Shown here piece after piece: positions 44,741-53,630 of a stretch of 64,000 bases of DNA (position 1 is the first letter of the stretch; each line of letters starts with the position of its first letter). The notes beneath the pieces were generated by a model. That model searched no databases. It was not told where the DNA came from and saw nothing but the letters and a program-made list of their open reading frames with translations. Source of the DNA: Trichococcus shcherbakoviae (GTDB lineage Bacteria; Bacillota; Bacilli; Lactobacillales; Aerococcaceae); the NCBI RefSeq assembly GCF_963666195.1, contig NZ_OY762653.1, positions 1,302,001 through 1,366,000 of the forward strand, given 5' to 3'. The translations under genes were made by a program, and so were the position numbers.

Positions 44741-45382
44741 ATGCTTATCCGCTCACTTGCCATCCCCAAAAGGGAGTTGACCATCGTCAAAGAGTCAGCC
44801 ACACTTCGGGATGCACTGGATATCCTTGAAGATTCCGGCTACCGTTGCGTTCCGATCTTGGACGAAACAGAAACCATTTTTCGTGGAAATATCTACAAAA
44901 TGCATATCTATCGGCACAAAGCGAACGGCGGGGACATGAACCTGCCCGTCACGCATCTGCTGAAGAATGCCACAAAATTCATTTCGATAGACAGCTCATT
45001 CTTTAAGGTATTTTTTACCATCAAAGAATTGCCCTACATTTCCGTTTTGAATAAGGACATGACCTTCTACGGCATTCTGACCCATAACGCCTTGTTGAAC
45101 ATGTTGGCCCAATCATGGAGCATTGATGTCGGCAGCTATGTGCTGACGGTCATCGCGCCCGGCCAGAAAGGCGATCTATACCATATCACCAAAATCATCA
45201 ACCGCTACTCCTCCATCGCCAGCTGCATTTCCTTGGACATAAACCGGGAAGACGCGTTGCGCAGGGTATTGGTCACTTTACCAGCTGGCACGCCCAAACA
45301 GGTGCTGGACTCCATCGTAAAAGCGCTGGAGCGTAAGGATTTCCGCGTGACGGAAATCGAAAATCTGCAAGTCGATTTTTGA
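44741..45382 (+). CDS. cbpA: Cyclic di-AMP-binding CBS protein CbpA
   Basis: 213 residues with two CBS motifs (about 5-120) followed by an ACT-like domain (130-213). Sequence blocks such as LEDSGYRCVPILDE, FRGNIYKMHIYRHKA, GGDMNLPVTHLLKNATKFI and IDVGSYVLTV coincide with Listeria CbpA, which binds c-di-AMP and affects (p)ppGpp metabolism through Rel. AGGAGG lies 10 bases before the ATG. One of the few plus-strand genes in this half of the window. Confidence 0.9.
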   Translation: MLIRSLAIPKRELTIVKESATLRDALDILEDSGYRCVPILDETETIFRGNIYKMHIYRHKANGGDMNLPVTHLLKNATKFISIDSSFFKVFFTIKELPYISVLNKDMTFYGILTHNALLNMLAQSWSIDVGSYVLTVIAPGQKGDLYHITKIINRYSSIASCISLDINREDALRRVLVTLPAGTPKQVLDSIVKALERKDFRVTEIENLQVDF

Positions 45383-45396
45383 AATCCAACCCGTCA

Positions 45397-45528
45397 CATC
45401 AGGTGTCCGGAGCGGCGTTTCCCGGTGTGGAAACCTTCATCGGGAATTCCACTCCGGACGGGTGGCATTTTCCCGGCGAGGCGGCCTTCATCGGGAATTC
45501 CGCTCCGGCTCCAGACGCCCGCTCGATC
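45397..45528. repeat. Intergenic palindromic array C1
   Basis: Two-plus GC-rich units: CCTTCATCGGGAATTCC starts at 45434 and again at 45485, 51 bp apart. Each is preceded by CCCGGYG and followed by CTCCGG. The arms CTCCGG/CCGGAG can pair. It lies between convergent cbpA and the hydrolase gene. Confidence 0.8.
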
Positions 45529-45540
45529 TAATGATTAATA

Positions 45541-45582
45541 AAAAAAAGTCGGACAAAGCCTTGTGCTTGTCCGACTTTTTTC
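45541..45582. terminator. Bidirectional terminator
   Basis: AAAAAGTCGGACAAAGC pairs with GCTTGTCCGACTTTTT (one G-T). It serves cbpA and the hydrolase on the other strand. Confidence 0.92.
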
Positions 45583-45595
45583 GCGTGTACTCGGA

Positions 45596-46243
45596 TCAGC
45601 GAGTAGCGCCATTCAAATAGGGGTTTGAATAGATTTCTTCCCTCACTGTCGTAGGATCGCCGTGTCCCGGGAACAGGACCGTTTCCCCTGGAAGAGGTAC
45701 GATATATTTCTGGATTCCTTCGATCAAAGTTTCATGGCTGCCGCCCGGCAAATCGCTGCGTCCGACGCTGCCTTTAAAGATGACGTCCCCAACGATTGCG
45801 AACCCGTTCTCGCGGAAAATGAAGACGGTGCTTCCTGGCGAATGTCCGGGAATGTGTTGCATCTCAAAACGGAATTCGCCGATTTCGTAAGGCCCCATCT
45901 CCTCGAAGAAGACATCCGCTTCCTTCGCCAGTCGGACATCCGGAACGTTCGGATTGCGTGCTGATCCGTTCAGTTCCGGATCCAACAGCCATTCCCGTTC
46001 GATAGGATTTTGATAGACGGGAACGTCGTATTTTTCCCGGATTGTTTCGAGGGCCCCTATGTGATCATAGTGCGCATGGGTCAACACGATCGCTATCGGA
46101 TGCAACTCATTCTCTTCGATGGCTGCGATGATGTCCTCCGCTTGCTCACCTGGATCAAAGATGATTGTGTCATTCTCATGGTCGCCGATCAAAAAATAAC
46201 AGTTTTCCTGGATAGGACCGACTGTAATTGCGTACATTTCCAT
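45596..46243 (-). CDS. Metallo-beta-lactamase-fold hydrolase (glyoxalase II-like)
   Basis: 215 residues. Metal motif THAHYDH, then a distal His in HIPGHSPGS, Asp in IVGDVIF, and His in FPGHGDPT complete the binuclear site. The family includes hydroxyacylglutathione hydrolases and YqgX of B. subtilis (bacillithiol-linked glyoxalase II type). It starts at ATG 46243 behind GGAGG. No partner glyoxalase gene is nearby. Confidence 0.9.
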   Translation of the reverse strand: MEMYAITVGPIQENCYFLIGDHENDTIIFDPGEQAEDIIAAIEENELHPIAIVLTHAHYDHIGALETIREKYDVPVYQNPIEREWLLDPELNGSARNPNVPDVRLAKEADVFFEEMGPYEIGEFRFEMQHIPGHSPGSTVFIFRENGFAIVGDVIFKGSVGRSDLPGGSHETLIEGIQKYIVPLPGETVLFPGHGDPTTVREEIYSNPYLNGATR

Positions 46244-46385
46244 ATATTATTTCCTCCCTCTTTTTCGATTACCTCTCTATTATAAGAGAACGATGAGAAA
46301 TATCCTAGCAAAAAAACAAGAGTCTGTGCTGTTCATCCAGCAAAAGCCCCCGTTCTCCAGTTTTTTCATATGAAATTTTAATGGA

Positions 46386-46874
46386 TCAGGCCATTTTCTC
46401 GGCAAAACCGATGATTTTGTTCATGTATTTCATGAGCGGTGCTGAGACAACCAGTACGACGGCTTCACCGAATGCCGCTGTCACAAAGCTGAACCAGAAA
46501 GGCAAATCAAGAACGATGTAGAGTTCGATCGCTACAAGGACCATCGTCATCGTGAAGACGAACGCGGTCATCATCATTCGTTTCATTTCAGAATCGTTGG
46601 GTTTGAATAATTTTTCCAGAATAAGGAAAGAGATCAACGTCTGACCAAATCCGAACACCAAGTCCCAAGCCCCTAATGTTGAAAAGATCAGATTGGCGAT
46701 AAAAACACCCGCCAAAACACCGTATTTATAATCTTTGTGGTAGCCCACCAAATGATTCAGCATTTCTGAAACGCGGAATTGGACGGCACCGAACGACATA
46801 AAAGCAAAAATCCCTGTCAACGCAACATAAAGCGCTGCGATAATTGTATTGATAACCATTTTTCTTGTACTCAA
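46386..46874 (-). CDS. queT: Queuosine precursor transporter QueT
   Basis: 162 residues with five or six hydrophobic helices. QueT is the substrate (S) subunit of an ECF-type importer of queuosine precursors such as preQ1. The sequence keeps the FRVSEMLNHLVGY and GxWDLVFGFGQT-like motifs. The start is TTG at 46874, fixed by GGAGG eight bases before it. A preQ1-I riboswitch covers that ribosome binding site, which both supports the function and sets the start. Confidence 0.93.
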   Translation of the reverse strand: MSTRKMVINTIIAALYVALTGIFAFMSFGAVQFRVSEMLNHLVGYHKDYKYGVLAGVFIANLIFSTLGAWDLVFGFGQTLISFLILEKLFKPNDSEMKRMMMTAFVFTMTMVLVAIELYIVLDLPFWFSFVTAAFGEAVVLVVSAPLMKYMNKIIGFAEKMA

Positions 46875-46880
46875 CCTAAT

Positions 46881-46922
46881 AACCTCCTAGTTTTTTTTCG
46901 TGGGATGGTAGACGAACCACGC
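46881..46922 (-). promoter_or_regulatory. preQ1-I riboswitch in front of queT
   Basis: On the minus strand the hairpin CGTGG/CCACG (46921-46917 with 46903-46899) has a loop beginning TTC and containing TAC, closed by CCC. It is followed by an A-rich stretch and CTA directly before GGAGG. This is the class I preQ1 layout (stem, C-rich closing side, A-rich tail forming a pseudoknot). Because the aptamer overlaps the ribosome binding site, translational control is expected. Confidence 0.85.
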
Positions 46923-47049
46923 ACTCCTTCGAGAGCTCAAACAGTTTACCATACATGTTCTCTTTTGAAAACGACTAATGGCGCATTTTCATCTGATTTT
47001 CATTACCTAAAGGAAAGAGCGGCAGAGATGCGGATTCCCCGTATGACTG

Positions 47050-47215
47050 TTCTTCTCCGGTGAAGCGCTTCTGGACGGAGGTGGGATTCCGTTCGGCAGC
47101 GCTCCTCCGGCGAAGGGATGCTGGCCGGAGTTAGGATCCCATTCGGGCAACTCACCTCCGGCGAACCTGCTTCTGGCAGGAGGTGACGCTCTCAGGTGAC
47201 TTCGCTCCGTCTTTC
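47050..47215. repeat. Intergenic palindromic array C2
   Basis: CTCCGGYGAA occurs at 47055, 47105 and 47156 (steps of 50 and 51 bp). Between them are GGACGGAG, GGCCGGAG and GGCAGGAG, about 25 bases after each, so each unit can fold back. It lies between the queT leader and the alr terminator. Confidence 0.8.
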
Positions 47216-47221
47216 GCGCAG

Positions 47222-47273
47222 CAAAAAATCTGTGGAATGCCTTCCCTTGTCAGGCACCCCACAGATTTCCCAT
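47222..47273 (-). terminator. Terminator of acpS-alr
   Basis: AAATCTGTGG...TGCCT pairs with AGGCA...CCACAGATTT; on the minus strand T6 follows. Confidence 0.9.
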
Positions 47274-47277
47274 TTTT

Positions 47278-48399
47278 CTATTTGTAGACGCGCGGAACGC
47301 GGGCGTTGATTCCCGTCAAGAGTTCATAGCCAATCGTATCGATCGTTACCGCCATTTCGGAGGGATTGTTGACGAGTCCGCCGTTTTCCCCCAAGAGCGT
47401 CACTTTTGTTCCGACCGGATATTCTTTCGGCAGGCTGATCATGCATTGATCCATGCAGATGACTCCCCGGATCGGACAACGCTGGCCATCCACAATGACT
47501 GTCTGATGGCGAAGATCCCGTCTCCACCCGTCGGCATAGCCGATCGGAAGCGTAGCGATCCATTCTCCCTCAAAAGCACGGTAGCGGGCGCCGTATGCGA
47601 TTGTGTCGCCTTCATGCATCTGTTTGACGTAGCTGATCTGGGTATCCAACTGTACGGATGGCTTCAGTTCATAAGGAAGCTCCAACACGGTGTCGGAAGG
47701 GTTGTAGCCGTACATTGCGATTCCGACGCGGACCGCATCCGTCCGAAACGCTTCATGCCAAAGCGAAATCGCGGAATTCGCCAGATGCACAATCGGCGGT
47801 CGTTGCGCCATCGCCTGCAAAATCTCTTCAAACAAAGTCAGCTGGTGCTCCACCAATGTCGGATCTTCACCGTCGGCCGTTGCGAAGTGGGTAAAGATAC
47901 CTTCGAAAACAAAGCCATCCAATTCGGCAATACGCGCTTCGAAGGCCTGGACCTCCTCGACCGTACGCAGACCAATGCGGCCCATACCGGTGTCGATCGC
48001 CAAATGCACACGGACCGGCAGCTCCGTTTTCCGTTCCTGCAGATATGGCAAAGCCGCTTCCAGCCATTCCGCTGCCGTGACGGCCACGCTGATTCCGTTA
48101 TCCGCTATAAGCGCAGCGTCTTCTGCCTCCGTTGGGCCAACAACCATGATGAAATCATCGGACAGACCATTCTCCCGCAGCTCCATTGCCTCATCCAACA
48201 GCGCGACACAAAAACCGTCCACACCAGCTTCCTTCGCCTTTTTCGCAACCGGGACGGCTCCCAGTCCATAGGCATCCGCCTTTACGACCGCGAAAAATTT
48301 CTTTCCAGGCGACAGACCCTTCCTGATTTGTTGGATGTTCCACGAAATAGCTTCCAAATCGACAGTTTCTATTGTGGGACGGTGCTTTCCTACTACCAT
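47278..48399 (-). CDS. alr: Alanine racemase
   Basis: 373 residues. Alr interconverts L- and D-alanine with PLP for peptidoglycan and teichoic-acid D-alanylation. The PLP lysine is Lys40 in VVKADAYGLG; the second catalytic Tyr is in DTIAYGARY; the GYADGWRR and CMDQCMI motifs are present. It follows acpS by 15 bases, the usual acpS-alr order of Gram-positive bacteria. Ddl and MurF, which use the product, lie 3-5 kb away. Confidence 0.97.
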   Translation of the reverse strand: MVVGKHRPTIETVDLEAISWNIQQIRKGLSPGKKFFAVVKADAYGLGAVPVAKKAKEAGVDGFCVALLDEAMELRENGLSDDFIMVVGPTEAEDAALIADNGISVAVTAAEWLEAALPYLQERKTELPVRVHLAIDTGMGRIGLRTVEEVQAFEARIAELDGFVFEGIFTHFATADGEDPTLVEHQLTLFEEILQAMAQRPPIVHLANSAISLWHEAFRTDAVRVGIAMYGYNPSDTVLELPYELKPSVQLDTQISYVKQMHEGDTIAYGARYRAFEGEWIATLPIGYADGWRRDLRHQTVIVDGQRCPIRGVICMDQCMISLPKEYPVGTKVTLLGENGGLVNNPSEMAVTIDTIGYELLTGINARVPRVYK

Positions 48400-48414
48400 T
48401 TGTAAAAGACCCCT

Positions 48415-48765
48415 TTACTTTTCTAATACCACTTGCGCGGCAATGATGTTCCCCGAATGGGTGATGGAAACGAATCCTGTCCCATCAAACGGAGATTTGG
48501 TTATTTCAGGCTTCCGGTTCTCTCCGGGCAAAATTTCGATATCTTGGAAAGACAGCTTGCCGATGCCTGTGCCATAAGCCTTCGAGAAAGCTTCCTTAGC
48601 GGCATAGCGACCGGCCAAAAATTCCATTTGGCGTGATCCGCTCAGAGCCAGGAACAACTTCAGTTCCGCTTCGGTCAGAACCCGTTCCGCAAAATCCGAA
48701 CGCCGATTGTAGGCTTTCGTGATGCGGTCCAGCTCGGTTACGTCCAATCCTATTCCATAAATCAT
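48415..48765 (-). CDS. acpS: Holo-[acyl-carrier-protein] synthase AcpS
   Basis: 116 residues. AcpS transfers the 4'-phosphopantetheine arm of CoA to acyl carrier protein. Signature blocks MIYGIGLDVTELDRI and RYAAKEAFSKAYGTGIG hold the Mg2+-binding Asp and Glu and the catalytic Lys. ATG 48765 is chosen since it begins the known N-terminus; a GTG three codons upstream is possible. It shares a transcript with alr. Confidence 0.95.
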   Translation of the reverse strand: MIYGIGLDVTELDRITKAYNRRSDFAERVLTEAELKLFLALSGSRQMEFLAGRYAAKEAFSKAYGTGIGKLSFQDIEILPGENRKPEITKSPFDGTGFVSITHSGNIIAAQVVLEK

Positions 48766-48834
48766 TCCAATCACCGCCTATTCTGCATGCATTGTTCTCA
48801 TTTTACCAAAAACAACATAAATTTTCACCATAAG

Positions 48835-48880
48835 AAAAACCTCTTCTCCAATTGGCCTACGCCAGGGGAAGAGGTTTTGA
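48835..48880 (-). terminator. Terminator of cshA
   Basis: AAAACCTCTTC pairs with GAAGAGGTTTT around a loop of about 20 bases; on the minus strand it ends TTTTTC. Confidence 0.85.
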
Positions 48881-48887
48881 TCACGAA

Positions 48888-50456
48888 TTAGTCGTTGTTG
48901 CTGCGGATAGTGAAGCTATGGCTGCTTTTTTTAGGTGCGCCGGCACTGCCGCCGCCACGTTTGTCATCATAGCGTTTGCCGCCGGAGCGTGGTTTGCTGT
49001 CGCTTGAGCGATTTTTGTTGCCACTGCGTTCTCCGCTGCGTTCGCCGCTTCCGCGTCTTTCTGATGAACCGCGGTTACCTTTGTAGCCGCCGCCTGTGCT
49101 CTTACCTTTGTAACCACCGCCGCCTTTACCTTTTCTTGAAGGCAATGGGCGTTCTGGTGTGATCTTAACAGGAACATCAGTAGCATCTTTAGAAAGACTC
49201 TTCAAGAATGCTGCTACCAAATCTTCAGCTGTGTGCTCTTCAAGCAAACGAACAGCAGCACGTTGATATTTGTCTGTTTCTGTTTCTTTAACCAATGTTT
49301 CCACTTCATCCATAGCTGTTTTCACTTGGCCACGGAAAGCTTCTTCGTCACTTGGTGGTTGTAATGGAGTGATCGGTTTTTTGGTTAAGTTTTCGATTGT
49401 ACGCAAGTAATCCATTTCGTTTGGTGTAACGAAAGTCACTGACATACCTTCTTTACCGGCACGACCAGTACGGCCGATACGGTGAACATAGCTTTCTGGA
49501 TCTTGAGGGATATCGTAGTTGTACACGTGTGTAACACCTGTAACATCCAATCCACGAGCAGCAACGTCAGTCGCTACTAAGAAATCCAATTCGCCAGTCT
49601 TGAAAGCATTCAAAACACTCATACGTTTTTGTTGTGTCAAATCGCCATGGATTCCTTCTGCACGGTAACCGCGTAGTTCCAAACCTTTAGACAATTCATC
49701 AACACGACGTTTTGTACGGCCGAAAACGATAGCCAATTCCGGATTTTGAACATCGAACAAACGAGTCATTGTATCGAATTTTTCGAAATCTTTACATTTG
49801 ACGAAATATTGATCAATTAAGTTAGCTGAAGCGTGAGATGCCTTAATTTTTACGTGTTCTGGAGCATGCATGAATTTAACACCGATTTTTTTGATCTGGT
49901 CAGGCATCGTTGCTGAGAACAACAATGTTTGACGCTCAGACGGTGTTTCACTAAGGATGCTTTCGATGTCTTCCAAGAAGCCCATGTTCAACATTTCATC
50001 TGCTTCATCCAAAACTAGCGTTTCAATATGATCCAAACGAATTGTTTTGCGTTTGATGTGGTCCAAAAGACGACCAGGTGTTCCAACAATAATTTGCGGT
50101 TTGTTTTTTAAAGCGCGAATTTGACGGCTGATATCTGCTCCACCATAAACAACTTGTACGGATACACGTTTGTCTTTGCCTAAGCGATAAAGCTCTTCTT
50201 GTGTTTGAATCGCTAATTCACGTGTTGGCGCGATAACAATCCCTTGGATAGCTTTGTTTTCTGTGTTGATTTTTTGCAACATCGGCAATCCAAAAGCAGC
50301 TGTTTTACCAGTACCTGTTTGTGCTTGGCCGATAACGTCTAGTCCTTTGAGCGCCAAAGGAATAGTTTCCGTTTGGATGGGTGTTGCTTCCTCGAAGCCC
50401 ATTGTCTCAATCGACTGTAATAATACTGCATCTAAACCTAATTCTGAAAATTTCAT
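48888..50456 (-). CDS. cshA: DEAD-box RNA helicase CshA
   Basis: 522 residues. Motifs in order: Q motif (about 15-30), Walker A AQTGTGKT (45-52), PTREL, GG, TPGR, DEAD (150-153), SAT, and [13 protein letters not shown] in the second RecA domain. The C-terminus is low-complexity, Arg/Gly/Ser-rich (about 430-515; [15 protein letters not shown]...), an RNA-binding tail. CshA works with RNases in mRNA turnover and cold adaptation. Codon choice is notably A/T-ending in the core, as in highly expressed genes. AGGAGG precedes the ATG. Confidence 0.95.
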   Translation of the reverse strand: MKFSELGLDAVLLQSIETMGFEEATPIQTETIPLALKGLDVIGQAQTGTGKTAAFGLPMLQKINTENKAIQGIVIAPTRELAIQTQEELYRLGKDKRVSVQVVYGGADISRQIRALKNKPQIIVGTPGRLLDHIKRKTIRLDHIETLVLDEADEMLNMGFLEDIESILSETPSERQTLLFSATMPDQIKKIGVKFMHAPEHVKIKASHASANLIDQYFVKCKDFEKFDTMTRLFDVQNPELAIVFGRTKRRVDELSKGLELRGYRAEGIHGDLTQQKRMSVLNAFKTGELDFLVATDVAARGLDVTGVTHVYNYDIPQDPESYVHRIGRTGRAGKEGMSVTFVTPNEMDYLRTIENLTKKPITPLQPPSDEEAFRGQVKTAMDEVETLVKETETDKYQRAAVRLLEEHTAEDLVAAFLKSLSKDATDVPVKITPERPLPSRKGKGGGGYKGKSTGGGYKGNRGSSERRGSGERSGERSGNKNRSSDSKPRSGGKRYDDKRGGGSAGAPKKSSHSFTIRSNND

Positions 50457-50860
50457 GTTTCCTCCTAATTTTGAGAAACTAAAATTTAGAGAGTCTTTTC
50501 TTTTACCCGTATTTAAATACGGTTCATAATCTTATAAATAAAAGATAAACCTTTTTTACTTAATCCCTTGAATAGAAAGCTTGATAAATCAAACATTCTG
50601 CACTTCGCAGAAAAAACCCTCTTATTTCTCTATTCTTACCATCAGCAATAATAACACGTTCCGCAGAGTATTACAAATCATTTCCTCTTAAAATAATGAA
50701 ATTTCTTACAAAAAAACCTTGTTGTAAGGATATTTCTAATGAAAATGACAAGTAGTTCTACAATTTACCGACAATCGACTCTTACGCTCCAAATTGGCTG
50801 AAAAGGGGATAACCTTGCTTATGCGACGACACGACCCATCCAAATCCTTTACATTTCCTA
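50457..50860. other. 404-base region upstream of cshA and downstream of murF
   Basis: No gene. Position 50507-50522 is a perfect 16-bp palindrome CCGTATTTAAATACGG in the likely cshA leader. The rest is AT-rich, with TTACAAAAAAACCTTGTTGTAA-like partial pairing near 50706-50727. A long 5' leader is common for CshA-type cold-regulated helicases, so post-transcriptional control is plausible. No clear terminator for murF was found here. Confidence 0.45.
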
Positions 50861-52237
50861 TTATACACGCAAAGCTGCCACAACCGCCAATAAATCGGTG
50901 CCGAAACTGGATTTGATCAGCACTTGATCGGCTTGCTGAAGCTCTGCCTTCAGCTTATCGATCAATGGCGCCTTCTCCCCAACATAATGATAAAGTATTC
51001 CTTCCGGAAAGGCAGACTTTAAGTTTTCATAAAGAGCGGCCATTTCCGTTCCGTAAAGATAGACCTGATCGAAGTCTGCAGGGGAAATTTCAGCCGCCAA
51101 GGCAGCGTGCATTTCAGCAGAACGTTCACCCAATTCCCGGATATCCCCGAGCACCGCAATTTTCTTGCCCTCACGCGGCAGATGTGCGAATGAACGCAAT
51201 ACGGCCGTCATCGAAGTCGGGCTGGCATTGTAGGCATCGTTCAACAGTTGCGAGCCATTTACGCCATCCAACCACTGCGTGCGGTTGGCGGTCAGCTGAA
51301 AGGTCGCCAAGGCTTCCTTCACTTCGGCGACCGTCATGCCCAACACCTGTGCAGCTGCTAATGCGGCCAAGGCATTCCGGACATTGTAAACACCCAATAC
51401 AGGGATCTCCAGATCGACATTCGGATCCAGATTCACATGGAAAGTTGTTCTGGTTTTACCGGGAACGATGGCAAAGGCATAGACCGTATCCGTTTCGTCC
51501 GTGCCGAAAGTCAGCTGACGGAAGTTGCTTCCCTGAGGCAGCTCTTCGGCGATCAACGGCTCATCACCAGGATAAATGAGCGTCCCTTCCGGCTTCAGCC
51601 CCTCCAAAATTTCCAACTTGGCTTTGGCGATGCCGCGGCGGCTCCCGAGGAACTCCAGATGGCTGTCCCCTATCAACGTGATGATAGCCACATCCGGTTT
51701 GGCCAATCGGCTCAACAAGCTGATTTCACCGAAGTTGCTCATGCCCATTTCAAGCACCAACACTTCAGTGTCTTCCGGCATATCCAGGATGGTCATCGGC
51801 ATGCCGATTTCATTATTGTAATTGCCCTCCGTTTTGTGGACACGGAACCTCGAGGACAGGACGGCCGCCGTCATGTCTTTGGTGGTCGTTTTCCCGTTGC
51901 TGCCCGTGATCGCGACCACTTTTGGTTGGATCATATTCAGGTAGGCTTCCGCCAGTTTTTGCAAAGCCTCCAGCGTGTCATCAACGAGAATGACGGCAAT
52001 ATCTTCAGGCGCTTCCCCTGCTTCACGGCTCCATAAAGTTGCTGCCGCGCCGTTCTTGATTGCCGATTGGACATAATCATGACCATCCGTTTCCCCCTGC
52101 AAAGGCACAAACAAACTGTCGGGCGTTGCTTTGCGGGAGTCGAAGACAACAGCAGTTATTTCAGCGAAGCGATTAGCGGACGTATAGTCGATCGCTCCGA
52201 CAGCTTTCACAACATCGATGATGCGTAATGGTTTCAT
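50861..52237 (-). CDS. murF: UDP-MurNAc-tripeptide:D-Ala-D-Ala ligase MurF
   Basis: 458 residues. MurF adds D-Ala-D-Ala to the peptidoglycan precursor. Nucleotide-binding loop ITGSNGKTTTKDM (about 112-124), EMGMSNFGEI, and NDAYNASPTSM are the expected motifs. It lies downstream of ddl on the same strand, but a strong hairpin separates them, so murF may have its own promoter. The site TGAGGAA precedes the ATG. Confidence 0.96.
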   Translation of the reverse strand: MKPLRIIDVVKAVGAIDYTSANRFAEITAVVFDSRKATPDSLFVPLQGETDGHDYVQSAIKNGAAATLWSREAGEAPEDIAVILVDDTLEALQKLAEAYLNMIQPKVVAITGSNGKTTTKDMTAAVLSSRFRVHKTEGNYNNEIGMPMTILDMPEDTEVLVLEMGMSNFGEISLLSRLAKPDVAIITLIGDSHLEFLGSRRGIAKAKLEILEGLKPEGTLIYPGDEPLIAEELPQGSNFRQLTFGTDETDTVYAFAIVPGKTRTTFHVNLDPNVDLEIPVLGVYNVRNALAALAAAQVLGMTVAEVKEALATFQLTANRTQWLDGVNGSQLLNDAYNASPTSMTAVLRSFAHLPREGKKIAVLGDIRELGERSAEMHAALAAEISPADFDQVYLYGTEMAALYENLKSAFPEGILYHYVGEKAPLIDKLKAELQQADQVLIKSSFGTDLLAVVAALRV

Positions 52238-52284
52238 ATTTGGTTCCTCATTTCCAATTATTTCTCAGAAGCCCGATCTAAAAA

Positions 52285-52362
52285 AGGCCGTCCTTCCCTG
52301 GGTTCGCAGCAAGCATTCCATGCTTTTGGTGCTGCTGGCGATCAGGGAAATCACGGCCTTTC
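52285..52362 (-). terminator. Long hairpin terminator between ddl and murF
   Basis: GGCCGT, TCCCTG and GCAGCAAGCA segments pair with TGCT...TGCTGC, CAGGGA and ACGGCC across a 70-base hairpin. On the minus strand T6 follows. Confidence 0.85.
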
Positions 52363-52367
52363 ATTCA

Positions 52368-53453
52368 TCATTCTACAAATTGATAAGATAGTTTTTCTTC
52401 ATGGCGTTTTAAAGCCAATTGGATCAATTCTTCCACCAGATCACTGTACTTCAACCCAGTTTGTTCCCAAAGCAACGGATACATGCTGCGGGAAGTGAAG
52501 CCAGGCAAAGTATTGACTTCATTGATGTAGATTTCATTGTTTTTGGTCACAAAGAAATCACAACGGCTCAACCCGCTGCCGTCAAGCGCTCGGAAAGCGA
52601 TCGTTGCATAATTCTGCAATTTGGCAGTGATTTCTTCCGGTAATTCAGCCGGAATCTGCAGCAGCACTTCTTCATTGCCGTACTTCTCTTCGTAGTCATA
52701 GAAATCTTTGGTTTTAACGATTTCACCGGGTACGGAGGTATGAACATCGTCATTACCCAATACCGCGATTTCGATTTCACGGGCTTCGATGCCTTGTTCA
52801 ACGACCACGCGACGGTCATAGCGGAAAGCCGTTTCGATCGCTGCAGTCAACTCTTCAAGATTCGTAGCTTTAGAAATGCCGACGCTTGAGCCCATATTGG
52901 CTGGCTTGATGTACATCGGATAAATCAGGCTGCCTTCGCATTGGATAAAGATCTTCTCGCGGTCATTTTTCCAGTCGTTACGGGTAACGGCCACGTAAGG
53001 CACTTGCGGCAACCCTGCTTGTTGGAAAAGATGCTTGCTGACGATTTTGTCCATTCCGCTGGCGCTGGCAAGGACACCACAGCCGACATACGGCATATTA
53101 AGGACTTCAAAAAGCCCTTGCACCGTTCCATCTTCTCCGTTGGGGCCATGCAATACGGGGAAAATGACAGCATCCTCAGACTGGATGTCTGCAGGGGAAA
53201 TAAGTTCGCCGTAGGATTTGCCATCTTGCGAATCAGCAAAACGCTTCTCGGAACCCGGCTCTAAATAAAGGTTCTCAGAGAATGCCACCGGTTCAGAAAG
53301 GGATTGCCCTTGAATCCATGCGCCTGCCTTGGTGATGTAGACGGGCACAACTTCATAATAGTTGAAATAAATCGCCTTTATGATTGAATGTGCTGTCAGG
53401 ATCGAGATATCGTGCTCAGCGCTCTTTCCGCCGTAAATCAAATAAATTTTCAT
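52368..53453 (-). CDS. ddl: D-alanine--D-alanine ligase
   Basis: 361 residues with an ATP-grasp fold. The start MKIYLIYGGKSAEHDIS, HGPNGEDGT, the Ser loop GSSVGISKA, and the metal-binding end FVTKNNEIYINEVNTLPGFTSRSMYP are diagnostic. The residue before the ligand pocket determines D-Ala versus D-lactate use; the YCDFF/FF region here reads RCDFFV and was not assigned with certainty. GGAGG precedes the ATG. Confidence 0.96.
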   Translation of the reverse strand: MKIYLIYGGKSAEHDISILTAHSIIKAIYFNYYEVVPVYITKAGAWIQGQSLSEPVAFSENLYLEPGSEKRFADSQDGKSYGELISPADIQSEDAVIFPVLHGPNGEDGTVQGLFEVLNMPYVGCGVLASASGMDKIVSKHLFQQAGLPQVPYVAVTRNDWKNDREKIFIQCEGSLIYPMYIKPANMGSSVGISKATNLEELTAAIETAFRYDRRVVVEQGIEAREIEIAVLGNDDVHTSVPGEIVKTKDFYDYEEKYGNEEVLLQIPAELPEEITAKLQNYATIAFRALDGSGLSRCDFFVTKNNEIYINEVNTLPGFTSRSMYPLLWEQTGLKYSDLVEELIQLALKRHEEKLSYQFVE

Positions 53454-53603
53454 CGAGAAATCCTCCGAATTTTTTGATAACTACCTTAATCAAGAAACAT
53501 TGTACCATATTTATTTTTTACCTAAAACGATTTTTGTGAAAAGTGGCTTGGCCGCCCTCTTGCTGGGGCCAAGATGGCTTATTCCGGCTCAATGGATACA
53601 GAA

Positions 53604-53630
53604 AAAGCCTAAGTTCCGGCTTAGGCTTTC
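53604..53630 (-). terminator. Terminator overlapping the stop of the next gene
   Basis: AAAGCCTAAG (53604-53613) pairs with CTTAGGCTTT (53620-53629). On the minus strand TTTTTC follows; the stem starts inside the stop codon. Confidence 0.88.
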
